Positions 35,368 through 44,337 of a stretch of DNA of 64,000 bases are shown in pieces. The notes beneath the pieces are model-generated. The model ran no database searches. It was not told the DNA's origin and saw only the letters and a list, made by a program, of their open reading frames with translations. The stretch comes from Palsa-360 sp963710315 (lineage in GTDB: Bacteria; Acidobacteriota; Terriglobia; Acidiferrales; UBA7541), in assembly GCA_963710315.1 (NCBI GenBank), contig CAVPZW010000001.1:62001-126000 (forward strand), in the 5' to 3' direction. Each line of letters begins with the position of its first letter. Position 1 is the stretch's first letter. Position numbers and translations under genes: made by a program.

Positions 35368-36096
35368 ATGGCCGAGCTGAACTATTTCAATTATTTCACG
35401 GAAATTGAGGAATATTTCTGGCAGAAGCGCGGCGCGCATCTTCTGGTTTCGCCGCTGGATTGGGCCATTGTCGAGACTTGGCAGAAGGCCGGCATCCCGC
35501 TTTCCGCCGTGCTGAAGGGCATCGACCGCGCCTTTGAAAGCTATGCGCGATCCAAGCGCGCCGCCGGCGGACGCCAATTGAAAAGCCTCACCTATTGCGT
35601 CGATGCTGTGCTGGAAGCCGCGGACGAGGAAAAAGAAACCGCCGCGGGCACGGGGCCTGTGGTGGCGTCCGCGAAAAAAGAGGAAGAGACATTTTCGCGG
35701 GACGCGCTGCGCCTGTTCTTCAACAGAAATATCGAGCGGCTTTCCAAAGCGGCCGCGGCCGTGCGCGCGGCTCAGCCAGAACTCTCCTCGCGCATGGACG
35801 AAACACGCGCGCGCCTTGCGGATTTTCTGCCGCTGGTGGACTCTCCCGGCGCTCTGGACCTGGAAGATTTGGAGCGGCGGCTGACCGTGGCCGAGGAAAA
35901 ACTTACTGCCGCGCTGACCGCCGGCGCGCCGGAAGATTTTCTTCTGGAGCTTCGCCGCGACATGGACCGCCAGCTTGCGCCCTACCGCCGAAAGATGAGT
36001 TCCCCGCAGCTCTCTCAACTCGAACGGCAATATATGCAGAAACGGCTCTGGGAGCGCTATAATCTTCCTCGCCTGAGTTTGTTCTACCTGACCTGA
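35368..36096 (+). CDS. Conserved-looking protein of unknown function between coaX and rlmD
   Basis: A 242-residue soluble protein, 14 bases after coaX. It begins ELNYFNYFTEIEEYFWQKRG and LLVSPLDWAIVETWQKAGIP, then has a helical RSKRAAGGRQLKSLTYCVDA segment, an acidic linker (about 85-115) and a long helical region of Glu/Arg/Ala (115-225), ending LERQYMQKRLWERYNLPRLS. The aromatic N-terminal pattern suggests a folded domain. I do not recognise the family. Its place inside a tight operon suggests a translation or cofactor-related role, but this is weak evidence. A TTG at 35350 in frame is an alternative start. Confidence 0.75.
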   Translation: MAELNYFNYFTEIEEYFWQKRGAHLLVSPLDWAIVETWQKAGIPLSAVLKGIDRAFESYARSKRAAGGRQLKSLTYCVDAVLEAADEEKETAAGTGPVVASAKKEEETFSRDALRLFFNRNIERLSKAAAAVRAAQPELSSRMDETRARLADFLPLVDSPGALDLEDLERRLTVAEEKLTAALTAGAPEDFLLELRRDMDRQLAPYRRKMSSPQLSQLERQYMQKRLWERYNLPRLSLFYLT

Positions 36097-36143
36097 GGCC
36101 CTCCGGCCAAGGATCACACCCCGCGCATCGGAAAGCGACCCGA

Positions 36144-37436
36144 ATGGAAGTTCGAATAGAAAAACTAGTGTATGGCGGCGACGGCCTGGCGCATCACGAA
36201 GGCGCCACCGTGTTTGTTCCTCTGGTGCTCCCGGGCGAACTTGTCGAGATCGACGCATCGGCCAAGAAAAAGAAATTTATCAAGGGGCGGCTGCAACGCG
36301 TTGTAGAGCCTTCCGCGGAGCGCGTGCCCGCGCCCTGCCCTCACTATGGACGCTGCGGCGGCTGCCAGTATCAGCACATGCCGTACGACGCGCAGGTGCG
36401 CTACAAAGCCGAGATTCTGCGCGAGACGCTGGGACGCATCGGGCGCATCCAGTGGACGGGCGCCATCGACACGCATGCCTCGCCTCCGTTTGGATATCGC
36501 AACCGGGCGCAATGGAAGCTGCGGCCTGAGCAGGAGGGCGCGGCGGGAAGCGCGGGCATCGGATATTTTGAGATGGGCAGCACCAAACTTTGCGCCGTCT
36601 CGGAATGCTCGATCCTTTCGCCTCGGCTTGCCGACACCTTTTCGCGGCTGCGGCAGATGGTTTCGCAGAGCAAGACTCTTTCCTCCATCGACGAAATCGA
36701 AGCATTCGCCGATTCCAGCGACGACAAGATTTTGCTGAATCTTTCCGCCGACAAATTGGTCGATACTCCGGAATCCATCTCGGCCGCGCTGCGCCAAGCA
36801 GTTTCCTACGTGGAATCGATCCTGATCCAGGATCGCCGCGCCGATAAATTCCATCTCGACGGCCCGGGATATTTGACGTACACGGCGGGCGGCGGGCAAT
36901 ACCGAGTCGGCCATCTTTCGTTTTTTCAGGTCAATCGTTTCATGGTTGAGCCGCTGGTGGAAGCGGCCATCGGCACGACGCGCGGCAAGCTTGCGCTCGA
37001 TTTATTTGCGGGAGTCGGACTCTTTACCGTGGCGCTGACCAAGAATTTCGAGCGCGTCATCGGCGTGGAATCCAATCTGGCCGCGGCCAAGGACCTGGAA
37101 ACCAATTTGAAGGAAAGCGGCGGCGCGTCTCCCTCTTCGCGCAATGCTACCGCTGAGTCATTCCTTTCCCGTTGGCATGAGACGCCTGACCTTGTCGTAC
37201 TCGATCCGCCGCGCGCGGGACTGGAAATCGAAGCGCTCGCTCACCTGAAGAAAATTCGTCCGGCGCACATTCACTACGTCTCCTGCGATCCCGCCACCCT
37301 GGCTCGGGACCTTGCGCTGCTCGTGGGAACGAAGGAAGCGGCCGGCCCGTTCGAGATCGAGAGCATTAATTTGTTTGACATTTTCCCACAAACATATCAT
37401 ATGGAGGTGTTGGTCCAGCTCAAGCGGCGTGCATGA
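36144..37436 (+). CDS. rlmD: 23S rRNA (uracil(1939)-C5)-methyltransferase, RlmD/RumA type
   Basis: A 430-residue enzyme. An N-terminal TRAM domain (1-60, VRIEKLVYGGDGLAHHEG) is followed by the iron-sulfur motif CPHYGRCGGCQYQHM. The SAM-binding core has ALDLFAGVGLFTVALTKNFE, and the catalytic Cys is in HYVSCDPATLARDL after DPPRAGLE. It methylates a uracil of 23S rRNA, or possibly tRNA as TrmA-like members do. Its stop overlaps the comEC start by 4 bases (ATGA). Confidence 0.92.
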   Translation: MEVRIEKLVYGGDGLAHHEGATVFVPLVLPGELVEIDASAKKKKFIKGRLQRVVEPSAERVPAPCPHYGRCGGCQYQHMPYDAQVRYKAEILRETLGRIGRIQWTGAIDTHASPPFGYRNRAQWKLRPEQEGAAGSAGIGYFEMGSTKLCAVSECSILSPRLADTFSRLRQMVSQSKTLSSIDEIEAFADSSDDKILLNLSADKLVDTPESISAALRQAVSYVESILIQDRRADKFHLDGPGYLTYTAGGGQYRVGHLSFFQVNRFMVEPLVEAAIGTTRGKLALDLFAGVGLFTVALTKNFERVIGVESNLAAAKDLETNLKESGGASPSSRNATAESFLSRWHETPDLVVLDPPRAGLEIEALAHLKKIRPAHIHYVSCDPATLARDLALLVGTKEAAGPFEIESINLFDIFPQTYHMEVLVQLKRRA

Positions 37437-40042
37437 AACTACCATCCCTCTTCCCTGTCACGTTTTTTGCCGGAGGAATCCTCCTCTCGATGGAGCTGAA
37501 GGGCTTTGCCCTGCTTAGCCCTCGGATTGTTATTCTTGCGGCGCTGCTGTTCTTGTCATTCGGATATATTCTGCTCCGCCGCAATTGGATTTTTGCGGCG
37601 GCAGTGTTCGCTGCGGGCGCATGGCTCGCCGTTGGAATCGCCGCTTCCAGCCTGGAGCGCGCGTCCGTTCCGCACAATTTGGCCGGGAGTCTGATCGAAT
37701 CCGGCAAGCTGGATTCTGCCACGGCCCTGCGCTGGCGTGGACGCTTGCGCGGCGATCCGCTGCAAGTCCCCTGGGGCACGCGCTATGAAATCAATCTGGA
37801 AGAGGTGGAATCGTCCGGCGGCGACACGCCCGTTTCCGGCGGCCTGCGGCTGACGTACTACGGCGCGGAATCGGGCGGCGCGCCTCCGCCTGCGGCGCGC
37901 GCCGGAGACCGTGTCGAAGCGTTTGTGCGCGCGCGTCCCATAAATAATTTTGGCGATCCCGGCAGTTTCGATACGCGCAGCTTTCTCGCTTCCCAGGACA
38001 TTCAACTGCAGGGCGCGCTGCGCAATGGCCAGCTTCTCACCATTGTGGATCATCCGCGATTGGCGCTCTCCGATCGCTTTGCCCGCCTGCGCGGGCGTTT
38101 TCTCGGCTCGTTGAATGAGCTTTTCGCCGCGCGCCCGGATGAAGGAGCGCTGGCTCGCGCCATGCTTCTCGGCGACCGCAGCTTCGTGGACCGCGACCGC
38201 GTGGTCGATTACCAGAAGACAGGCGTCTACCACGTCATGGTCCTGGCCGGGTTACACGTCGGCGCGCTGGCGGCATTTTTTCTGTGGGCCGGACGGCGGC
38301 TGCGCCTCGGGCTGCTTCCGCGAATTCTGCTGACGCTTCTTGCGCTGGCGGCGTACGCATCCATCGTCGAGGACCGCCCGCCAATTCTGCGCGCCGTTCT
38401 GATGGCCGCGATATTCCTGTCCGCAAAGCTCCTGTACCGCCGCATGGACATCGTCAATGTTGCGGCCCTTTCCGCATTGATGATCCTCGCGGCGCGGCCC
38501 TCTGAAATTGTCTATCCAAGTTTTATTTTGTCTTTTTGCGCGGTGGCCACCATCGGAGCAATCGGTCTTCCGTGGATCAGGCGATCGAGTGAGCCATTTC
38601 GCCTTGCGCTCAATCATCTTCCCGATGTAACGAGGGATGTCTCCCATCCGCCGCACGCCATCCAATTCCGAATCGAGATGCGCGCTGCCTGCGCGTGGCT
38701 TGCGGATCGCCTGCCGAGTTCCGTCGCGCCTTTCGCAACCGACCTGATGGTGCGTCCCTCTAAGACTGCCCTGCTTCTCTGGGAAATTGTTGTGATTTCC
38801 ACGGCCTTGCAGCTCGGGATGCTTCCACCGCTTGCCTACTATTTTCACCGCATCACTTTGGCTGGGCCTCTTGCCAATATTCCGGCGATGCTGCTGACGT
38901 GTCTCGCCGTTCCCATTGGATTTCTCCTGCTTGGGGCGTCGCTTGTTTCCCATTCCGTTGCGCTTGTGCTGGCAAAAATTCTGGGCGTGCTTCTGGCGAT
39001 GCTGGATGTTTCGGTTCGATGGTTCGCCGGATGGCACGGTGCAAGCTACCGTATTCCAGGACCGCCATTGGCAATCCTTGCTTTGTTTGCCCTGCTGGCA
39101 ATTGCGCTCTCCGCCGAGATGCATATGCGCCCGTGGGATTTCAGGCGGTATTTGATGATCTTTTCGGCCCTAATGGCCACTGCTACGGTCATCGCCATGT
39201 TCCCTTTTCATCCGCGCCTCGCGCCACAACGTCTGGAAATGACCATCCTGGACGTGGGCCAGGGCGACAGCCTTTTTCTGTCTTTCCCGAGTGGGCGCAC
39301 CATGCTCGTCGACGGAGGAGGCGAAGTCGGAACATTTCATTCCGGCGGAATGCGCTCTGGAATCGATGTGGGGGAAGATGTGGTTTCGCCGTATTTGTGG
39401 TCGCGCGGGATCAAGCGCATTGACGTGGTGGCCCTCACTCATGCGCACGAAGATCACCTGGGGGGGCTTCCCGCCATTTTTGAAAATTTTCGCGTGGGAG
39501 AATTCTGGGTTGGACGTGACATTCAGAGCGCGGCCTATGAACAAGTTCTTGCAGCGGCGCGAGCGCACGGCGTACTCGTAAAGCATTTGAAACAGGGCGA
39601 CACGTTTTCCGAGGATGGAGTATCGGGTAGCGTTCTGTGGCCGGAAAACGATTCCGAGGGCCGGTCGGCCAAGAACGATGATTCGCTGGTGATGCGATTG
39701 ACTGATGGTGCGGAATCTTTTCTATTGGCGGGCGACGTGGAGCGTCCTTCCGAGCGCGCAATTCTCGCCGAAGAACAACACGTCGATGTGAATTTTCTGA
39801 AGGTTGCTCATCACGGCAGCAAGACCTCCACCACCGACGCGTTTCTGTCCGCCGCGCATCCGGCCTTCGCGGCAATATCCGTAGGGAGAGACAACAGTTT
39901 CGGGCATCCATCGCCTGAAGTGACCGACCGGCTGGAAGCGGCCGGCGTGCGTGTCTACCGCACCGACCGCGACGGCGCTATCACCGCGAGCACCGATGGC
40001 AGCGCGCTGAGCGTAAGCACTTTTCTTCACGCGCCCCAGTAG
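37433..40042 (+). CDS. comEC: ComEC/Rec2 DNA-uptake channel protein
   Basis: An 869-residue membrane protein with the full ComEC layout. An N-terminal membrane and OB-like domain (about 1-220) comes first, then the Competence domain (about 240-560) with VYHVMVLAGLHVGALAAFFL. A C-terminal metallo-beta-lactamase domain (about 600-869) has TILDVGQGDSLFLSFPSGRT, LTHAHEDHLGGLP and FLKVAHHGSKTSTTDAF. It carries single-stranded DNA across the inner membrane during natural transformation; the beta-lactamase domain is thought to degrade the other strand. Translationally coupled to rlmD. Its TAG stop lies inside the family B palindrome. Confidence 0.95.
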   Translation: MKLPSLFPVTFFAGGILLSMELKGFALLSPRIVILAALLFLSFGYILLRRNWIFAAAVFAAGAWLAVGIAASSLERASVPHNLAGSLIESGKLDSATALRWRGRLRGDPLQVPWGTRYEINLEEVESSGGDTPVSGGLRLTYYGAESGGAPPPAARAGDRVEAFVRARPINNFGDPGSFDTRSFLASQDIQLQGALRNGQLLTIVDHPRLALSDRFARLRGRFLGSLNELFAARPDEGALARAMLLGDRSFVDRDRVVDYQKTGVYHVMVLAGLHVGALAAFFLWAGRRLRLGLLPRILLTLLALAAYASIVEDRPPILRAVLMAAIFLSAKLLYRRMDIVNVAALSALMILAARPSEIVYPSFILSFCAVATIGAIGLPWIRRSSEPFRLALNHLPDVTRDVSHPPHAIQFRIEMRAACAWLADRLPSSVAPFATDLMVRPSKTALLLWEIVVISTALQLGMLPPLAYYFHRITLAGPLANIPAMLLTCLAVPIGFLLLGASLVSHSVALVLAKILGVLLAMLDVSVRWFAGWHGASYRIPGPPLAILALFALLAIALSAEMHMRPWDFRRYLMIFSALMATATVIAMFPFHPRLAPQRLEMTILDVGQGDSLFLSFPSGRTMLVDGGGEVGTFHSGGMRSGIDVGEDVVSPYLWSRGIKRIDVVALTHAHEDHLGGLPAIFENFRVGEFWVGRDIQSAAYEQVLAAARAHGVLVKHLKQGDTFSEDGVSGSVLWPENDSEGRSAKNDDSLVMRLTDGAESFLLAGDVERPSERAILAEEQHVDVNFLKVAHHGSKTSTTDAFLSAAHPAFAAISVGRDNSFGHPSPEVTDRLEAAGVRVYRTDRDGAITASTDGSALSVSTFLHAPQ

Positions 40043-40110
40043 CACAGGCTTCAGCCTGTGGATTTTGAATTTCCGCGCGATAAAACCAACAGACTGAAGT
40101 CTGTTCTACT
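40039..40110. repeat. Repeat family B palindrome, copy 2, supplying two stop codons
   Basis: AGTAGCACAGGCTTCAGCCT on the left and AGACTGAAGTCTGTTCTACT on the right are inverted copies. The left AGTAG contains the comEC TAG (40040-40042). The right edge CTACTA gives TAG on the minus strand for the convergent methyltransferase gene (40109-40111). Confidence 0.9.
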
Positions 40111-40660
40111 AAACCCCGCCGCGCCAGAGCATCAGAATCAGCAGAATGGCCATGGCCACGGCGAGGCCGATGCTCGCTTCGTACTCACGATTCTTGCGAT
40201 AGAGCGGCCAGGAAAACCGTTCCGTCGAGGGCATTGCGGGCGAAAGCCGCGGCCAGAACGCGGGGACGCGCGCCGAGTACTCCACAAACGCATCACCATA
40301 ATGTGCCTTGAGTTCGGATTGCTCCCGCCGAATCACCACGGGATAAAAAATCGCAAGATACGCAGCCAGGAGCAGCGTGGAAATCCAGGAGTGGCTTGCC
40401 ACCGAAAATCCCGCGGCCAGAAACACGCTTCCCAAATACAAAGGGTTGCGAGTGAATGCATACGGGCCGGAGGTCGCCAGTTGCTGATGTTTTCTGAGAT
40501 GCCCGGCGGCGTATCCGCGAATGACCAAGCCCACGATTGCAACGCACACGCCACAGAGCAGCCACTTTATTTGCGGGTGCGCAAACCAGAACGCAGCGAT
40601 GCCCACCGGATATCCCACGCGCACGCGCCATTTGATCCAAAAATTAGTTTGTGAGCTCAA
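40109..40660 (-). CDS. ICMT/PEMT-type membrane methyltransferase
   Basis: A 183-residue membrane protein with about four helices and the isoprenylcysteine carboxyl methyltransferase core: LRKHQQLATSGPYAFTRNPL and a following YLG, then E..LKAHYGDAFVEYSARVP. Bacterial members methylate lipids or isoprenoid-like substrates with SAM; the substrate here is unknown. The start is a TTG at 40660 that overlaps the waaC stop (TTGA), placing it at the end of the LPS operon. That context hints at an envelope lipid substrate. Confidence 0.85.
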   Translation of the reverse strand: MSSQTNFWIKWRVRVGYPVGIAAFWFAHPQIKWLLCGVCVAIVGLVIRGYAAGHLRKHQQLATSGPYAFTRNPLYLGSVFLAAGFSVASHSWISTLLLAAYLAIFYPVVIRREQSELKAHYGDAFVEYSARVPAFWPRLSPAMPSTERFSWPLYRKNREYEASIGLAVAMAILLILMLWRGGV

Positions 40661-41673
40661 ACGGAAACCTTCAGAAGCGGTTCGGCCGCGGCTAGCACAT
40701 CTTCAACGCTGATTCGCAGCATGGCGGGCGAGTAATCCGAGCGCCGCTTGTAGCTGATCTCCTCGGGGCGCGCCTTGTGCACGATGGCCGCGCCGGGCAC
40801 AAACGGGCCGTTGCGCGCGGGATCGGTGGGCCCGTACAAGCCGACCACGGGCGTGCCGAGCGCCGCCGCCAAATGCAGCGGACCGGAATCCGCCGCGACC
40901 AAACATCGAGCATGTGCCAGTAGTCCCATCAATTCCTCGATCGTCGTTGAGATGAGCGAAGGCCGCGCCGGAGTTGCCGCGCGCAAGACTTCCTCAGCGA
41001 TATTTTTTTCACCCGGCCCGTGAATCACCACCACGCGCAAACCGTATCTTCCTTCAACCTCGCGGCAAAAGTGGCCGTAGCGCTCCGCGGGCCAGCATTT
41101 CGCGCGCCAGCTTGCGCCGGGGCCCACGACCATGTACTCGCCGAGAATCCCAAGATCGTGCAGGCGCGCGCGAACCGATGCCGCTCCGCCCGCCGGAACG
41201 CGCAGCGGATACTCCGGCGTTCGCGGGCGCGCTGCGCCGGCCTGTTGCGCGAGCGAGTAATTCAACTCGGCAACGTGGCGGCCGGCGGGAGTCACGCGCT
41301 CGGTGTACAACATCGCCGCGCCCTCTTCGCGCGCCCAGGCGCGGTCAAAACCGATGCGGCGCGGCGCGCCGGAAAGAGCCGCAAGGATGGCCGACTTGTA
41401 AAGCCCTTGAAAATCGATGGCGCAGGTGTAGCGATTTTCGCGCAGCCGCTGGATGCACTCGATCGCGCCCAGCAGCGAGCGGCGGTCAAAGGGAATCACT
41501 TCGTCAAGGGCCGGACTTCCCTCCAGCACCGGCGCCCATTTCCGGTCGACGACCCAATCGATCCTGGCGCCGGCATGCGCCGCCCGAAGCGCGGCAACCG
41601 CTGGAACCGTGTGCAGGATATCGCCCAGCGCCGTGAGACGCACCACCAGGAAACGTTCCCCGCCCTTATTCAT
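40657..41673 (-). CDS. waaC: Lipopolysaccharide heptosyltransferase I-type
   Basis: A 338-residue GT9 glycosyltransferase. The N-terminal half begins RFLVVRLTALGDILHTVPAV. The C-terminal nucleotide-sugar half has VVGPGASWRAKCWPAERYGH, CLVAADSGPLHLAAALGTPV and GLYGPTDPARNGPF. It adds heptose to Kdo of the LPS core; the assignment as heptosyltransferase I rather than another GT9 enzyme follows from context. The ATG at 41673 overlaps the gmhB stop by 8 bases; the open frame to 41721 is unlikely to be translated. Confidence 0.88.
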   Translation of the reverse strand: MNKGGERFLVVRLTALGDILHTVPAVAALRAAHAGARIDWVVDRKWAPVLEGSPALDEVIPFDRRSLLGAIECIQRLRENRYTCAIDFQGLYKSAILAALSGAPRRIGFDRAWAREEGAAMLYTERVTPAGRHVAELNYSLAQQAGAARPRTPEYPLRVPAGGAASVRARLHDLGILGEYMVVGPGASWRAKCWPAERYGHFCREVEGRYGLRVVVIHGPGEKNIAEEVLRAATPARPSLISTTIEELMGLLAHARCLVAADSGPLHLAAALGTPVVGLYGPTDPARNGPFVPGAAIVHKARPEEISYKRRSDYSPAMLRISVEDVLAAAEPLLKVSV

Positions 41674-42256
41674 CGCCACGCGGCGATCCGCGGCCGGTCT
41701 GAAAAATGTGTCGAACCGCATCGCTTAAATTTTCAGCCAGCGCGTCCGGCTGCCTGGGCCATGTGCCGCGATGCAATTGGTACTCCCCGCGGCCGTATCC
41801 CGACATCACCAGGATTCCGCGAGCGCCGGCCGCGTGGCCCATCTCAAGATCTGCGTAGCGGTCGCCCACCACCCACGACGCGTCCAAATCCAAGCCATGC
41901 TCGCGCGCCGCGCGCAGGATCAAGCCCGGGTTGGGCTTGCGGCATTCGCAGGCGTCTTCCGACTTGTGCGGGCAATAATAAATTGCGTCGATCCACGCGC
42001 CGCCCTTGGCCAGCTCCGCCACCATCTTCTTGTGGACTTCGTGCACCAGCGATTCCGGAAAAATATTTCGCGCGATGCCGGACTGGTTGGTCACCACGAT
42101 CACCGGAATTTCCGCCTGATTCAACTGGCGAATGGCCTCGGCTGCGAACGGAAAAATTTGAAAACGGTCAATGTGATTGACGTAGCCCAGCTCTTCGCCG
42201 ATGGTGCCGTCGCGGTCCAGAAATACCGCGCGGCGCAAGATTTGCGTTTCAGACAT
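41666..42256 (-). CDS. gmhB: D-glycero-D-manno-heptose 1,7-bisphosphate 7-phosphatase
   Basis: A 196-residue HAD phosphatase. VFLDRDGTIGEELGYV has the nucleophile Asp and acid Asp, VIVVTNQSGIAR is motif II, and the zinc loop CPHKSEDACECRKPNPG contains the Cys/His ligands and Lys of motif III. WVVGDRYADLEMG is motif IV. It makes heptose 1-phosphate for ADP-heptose synthesis. The ATG at 42256 overlaps the waaF stop by 8 bases. Its presence between the two heptosyltransferases confirms a heptose-containing core. Confidence 0.95.
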   Translation of the reverse strand: MSETQILRRAVFLDRDGTIGEELGYVNHIDRFQIFPFAAEAIRQLNQAEIPVIVVTNQSGIARNIFPESLVHEVHKKMVAELAKGGAWIDAIYYCPHKSEDACECRKPNPGLILRAAREHGLDLDASWVVGDRYADLEMGHAAGARGILVMSGYGRGEYQLHRGTWPRQPDALAENLSDAVRHIFQTGRGSPRGDE

Positions 42257-43312
42257 CCTGGGCGCCTCGAACAGAAGGATTTTGTGCTGCCCCTTTAAAC
42301 CGCATGGCGGCCGTGAATACGGAATGGACCGCAATGCGCGTCATGCATCGATGATCCACCGGGCAGCGGCGCAGAAAACACGGGCTGCACGAAACTGCCT
42401 CGCGGATCAAAGTAAATTGTTGCGTCACGGGAGCTGTGCCCTCCGGGTCCGTCGAGCCGAATATTCCAATCACCGGTAGCCCCGCCGCCGCGGCCACATG
42501 CATGGCTCCCGAATCGTTACCAATAAAGATCGAGCAGCAAGCAAAGAGCGCCGCCAGATCGCGCATGGATGTCTCTCCAACCAGTGAAATTGCGGGAGAC
42601 TTCATGTTCGAGCGAATGCGAGCGGCAATTTCTTTTTCACCCGATGTACCAAAAAATAACACATCGGCGCCGCATTCCGAAATCAGACGGTCGGCAAGTT
42701 GCGCAAAGCGCTCCGGCGGCCAGCATTTTGCCGCGCCGTAGGAAGCCCCGGGAGCAATGGCCACCCGCCAACCATTCTCCCGCGCGCCCGACCTTTGCAG
42801 CGCGGATTCCGCGGAGGCGCGCGCCGCATCCGGCACTAGCAAGCGAATCGGCTCTATCGGCGGCAGGGTCTCGATCCATCCCGCGCGATGCAGCAATTCC
42901 GATAGTAATGCGATTCGTGCTTGGGAATCTCGCCTTCGCGGGGCACGCCAATCGCTTTGCTGAGCAGCGGGCCGCGCCCGTCTCGCGCATATCCGATGCG
43001 CTCGGGAATTCCCGCGCGCCAGGCCAGCCACGCGGCATCAAACGCATTTTGCAGCAGCACGGCGATGTCGAATTTTTCCTTGCGCAATTCGGCGATGAGT
43101 TTTTCCCGGCCCAGCCATCCCGCGTGCTTCCCGCGGAAATCGTATGGCAGAATTCGATCGGCAAACGGTTGCCCCAGGAACAGGTCCGCAACCGCGGGCC
43201 GCGCCAGCACGCAAATTTCATCGTTGGCGCGCGTCCGGCGGATTGCTTGCAAAGCGGGGATGGCCATGACCGCATCGCCCACCCAATTCGGAGCACGCAC
43301 CAGAATCTTCAT
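42249..43312 (-). pseudogene. waaF: Lipopolysaccharide heptosyltransferase II, one frameshift
   Basis: The N-terminal part (MKILVRAPNWVGDAVMAIPA to KHESHYY) and the C-terminal part (SELLHRAGWIETLP through VAIAPGASYGAAKCWPPERF, FIGNDSGAMHVAAAAGLPVI, GIFGSTDPEGTAPV and CFLRRCPVDHRCM) are in different frames. A single missing base near 42900-42905 would restore one protein of about 354 residues. WaaF adds the second heptose of the LPS core. The ATG overlaps the lpxK stop (ATGA). One indel in an otherwise perfect gene within an intact operon points to sequence error. Confidence 0.9.
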
Positions 43313-44337
43313 TGCGCTGCGCCCGCTTTCCCCTTGCGCAGGGCGTCGGCAAGGACGCTCCAAAAGCCTTCGGGCAATTCAAACGAAATCCGGCAGCAAT
43401 ACACGGGGAGAGTGGAAAATTTGACTTCCCTCAAATTCCATACATCTTTTTCCGTGCACAGCAGCGCATCGGCTCCGCAACTTGCCGCTGCCTGCTCCAG
43501 CTCCGCCGCCTCGCTCGCGGTATAGGCATGATGATCCGCAAACCCGCGCTCCTGAATCGCTTGAAAACCCCAGTGGCGCAAATCGTCGAAAAATGCGGCC
43601 GGGTTCCCGATGCCGCAAAACGCCAGGAACCGCGCCTTGCGCCAGTCTTGCTCCGGCAAAGCGACGTCGAGCCTGGGAAGGCGCAAAACACTTTCCAGGC
43701 GCGTGCTGGAATAAAAGATGGGGCAACTAGTGTGGCGGCGAATTATCGTTTCAAGGGCGGGCGATTGCGCCTCCACGCTTCGCGTGATGACAATGATATC
43801 CGCGCGCCGCAGCGCAGAGAGCGGCTCGCGCAATCGTCCCGCGGGCAGCACCAAGCCGCCGCCAAATGGATCCATGGCATCGATGAGCACAACGTCGGCA
43901 TCGCGCGACAACTTCAAATGCTGAAAACCGTCGTCGAGCACAAAGCAATCGATTCCGTGCCTCGCCAGAACCATCCCGTTCGCGTAGCGGTCCGCACCAA
44001 CGCCAAGCTGAACTTTTCCCGCAAGCCTCTCACGCAGCAGCGCAACTTCATCGCTTTGGGGAACGCCGCTCTCGCCCGCCTCGGACGTCCCTCGATACCC
44101 GCGCGTCAAAATCGCCGCGTGCTTCCCTTTCTGCGCAAGACGCTGCGCGATAGCCAAAACCATCGGCGTTTTCCCCGTCCCGCCCACCGTTAAATTCCCC
44201 ACGCCAATCACTGTCCCCGGCAATTTGCGTTTGCGGAAGATGCCCTGCGCATAGCACCAGGATTTGGCCCACACAATTGCGGCATAGAGAAGCGATAGCG
44301 GCCAAAGCAGGCGCAGCCATCCCGGAGAGCGCTTCAC
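43309..44337 (-). CDS. lpxK: Tetraacyldisaccharide 4'-kinase
   Basis: A 342-residue membrane-anchored kinase. It has an N-terminal hydrophobic helix (LLWPLSLLYAAIVWAKSW), the P-loop VGNLTVGGTGKTPMV, GYRG.. after AILTRGYRG, DDGFQHLKLSRDADVVLID and VITR. It phosphorylates the lipid A precursor at the 4' position. The start is a GTG at 44337 that overlaps the waaA stop (GTGA); the longer open frame to 44478 overlaps waaA and is not supported. It sits in the waaA-lpxK-waaF-gmhB-waaC operon. Confidence 0.95.
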   Translation of the reverse strand: MKRSPGWLRLLWPLSLLYAAIVWAKSWCYAQGIFRKRKLPGTVIGVGNLTVGGTGKTPMVLAIAQRLAQKGKHAAILTRGYRGTSEAGESGVPQSDEVALLRERLAGKVQLGVGADRYANGMVLARHGIDCFVLDDGFQHLKLSRDADVVLIDAMDPFGGGLVLPAGRLREPLSALRRADIIVITRSVEAQSPALETIIRRHTSCPIFYSSTRLESVLRLPRLDVALPEQDWRKARFLAFCGIGNPAAFFDDLRHWGFQAIQERGFADHHAYTASEAAELEQAAASCGADALLCTEKDVWNLREVKFSTLPVYCCRISFELPEGFWSVLADALRKGKAGAAQ

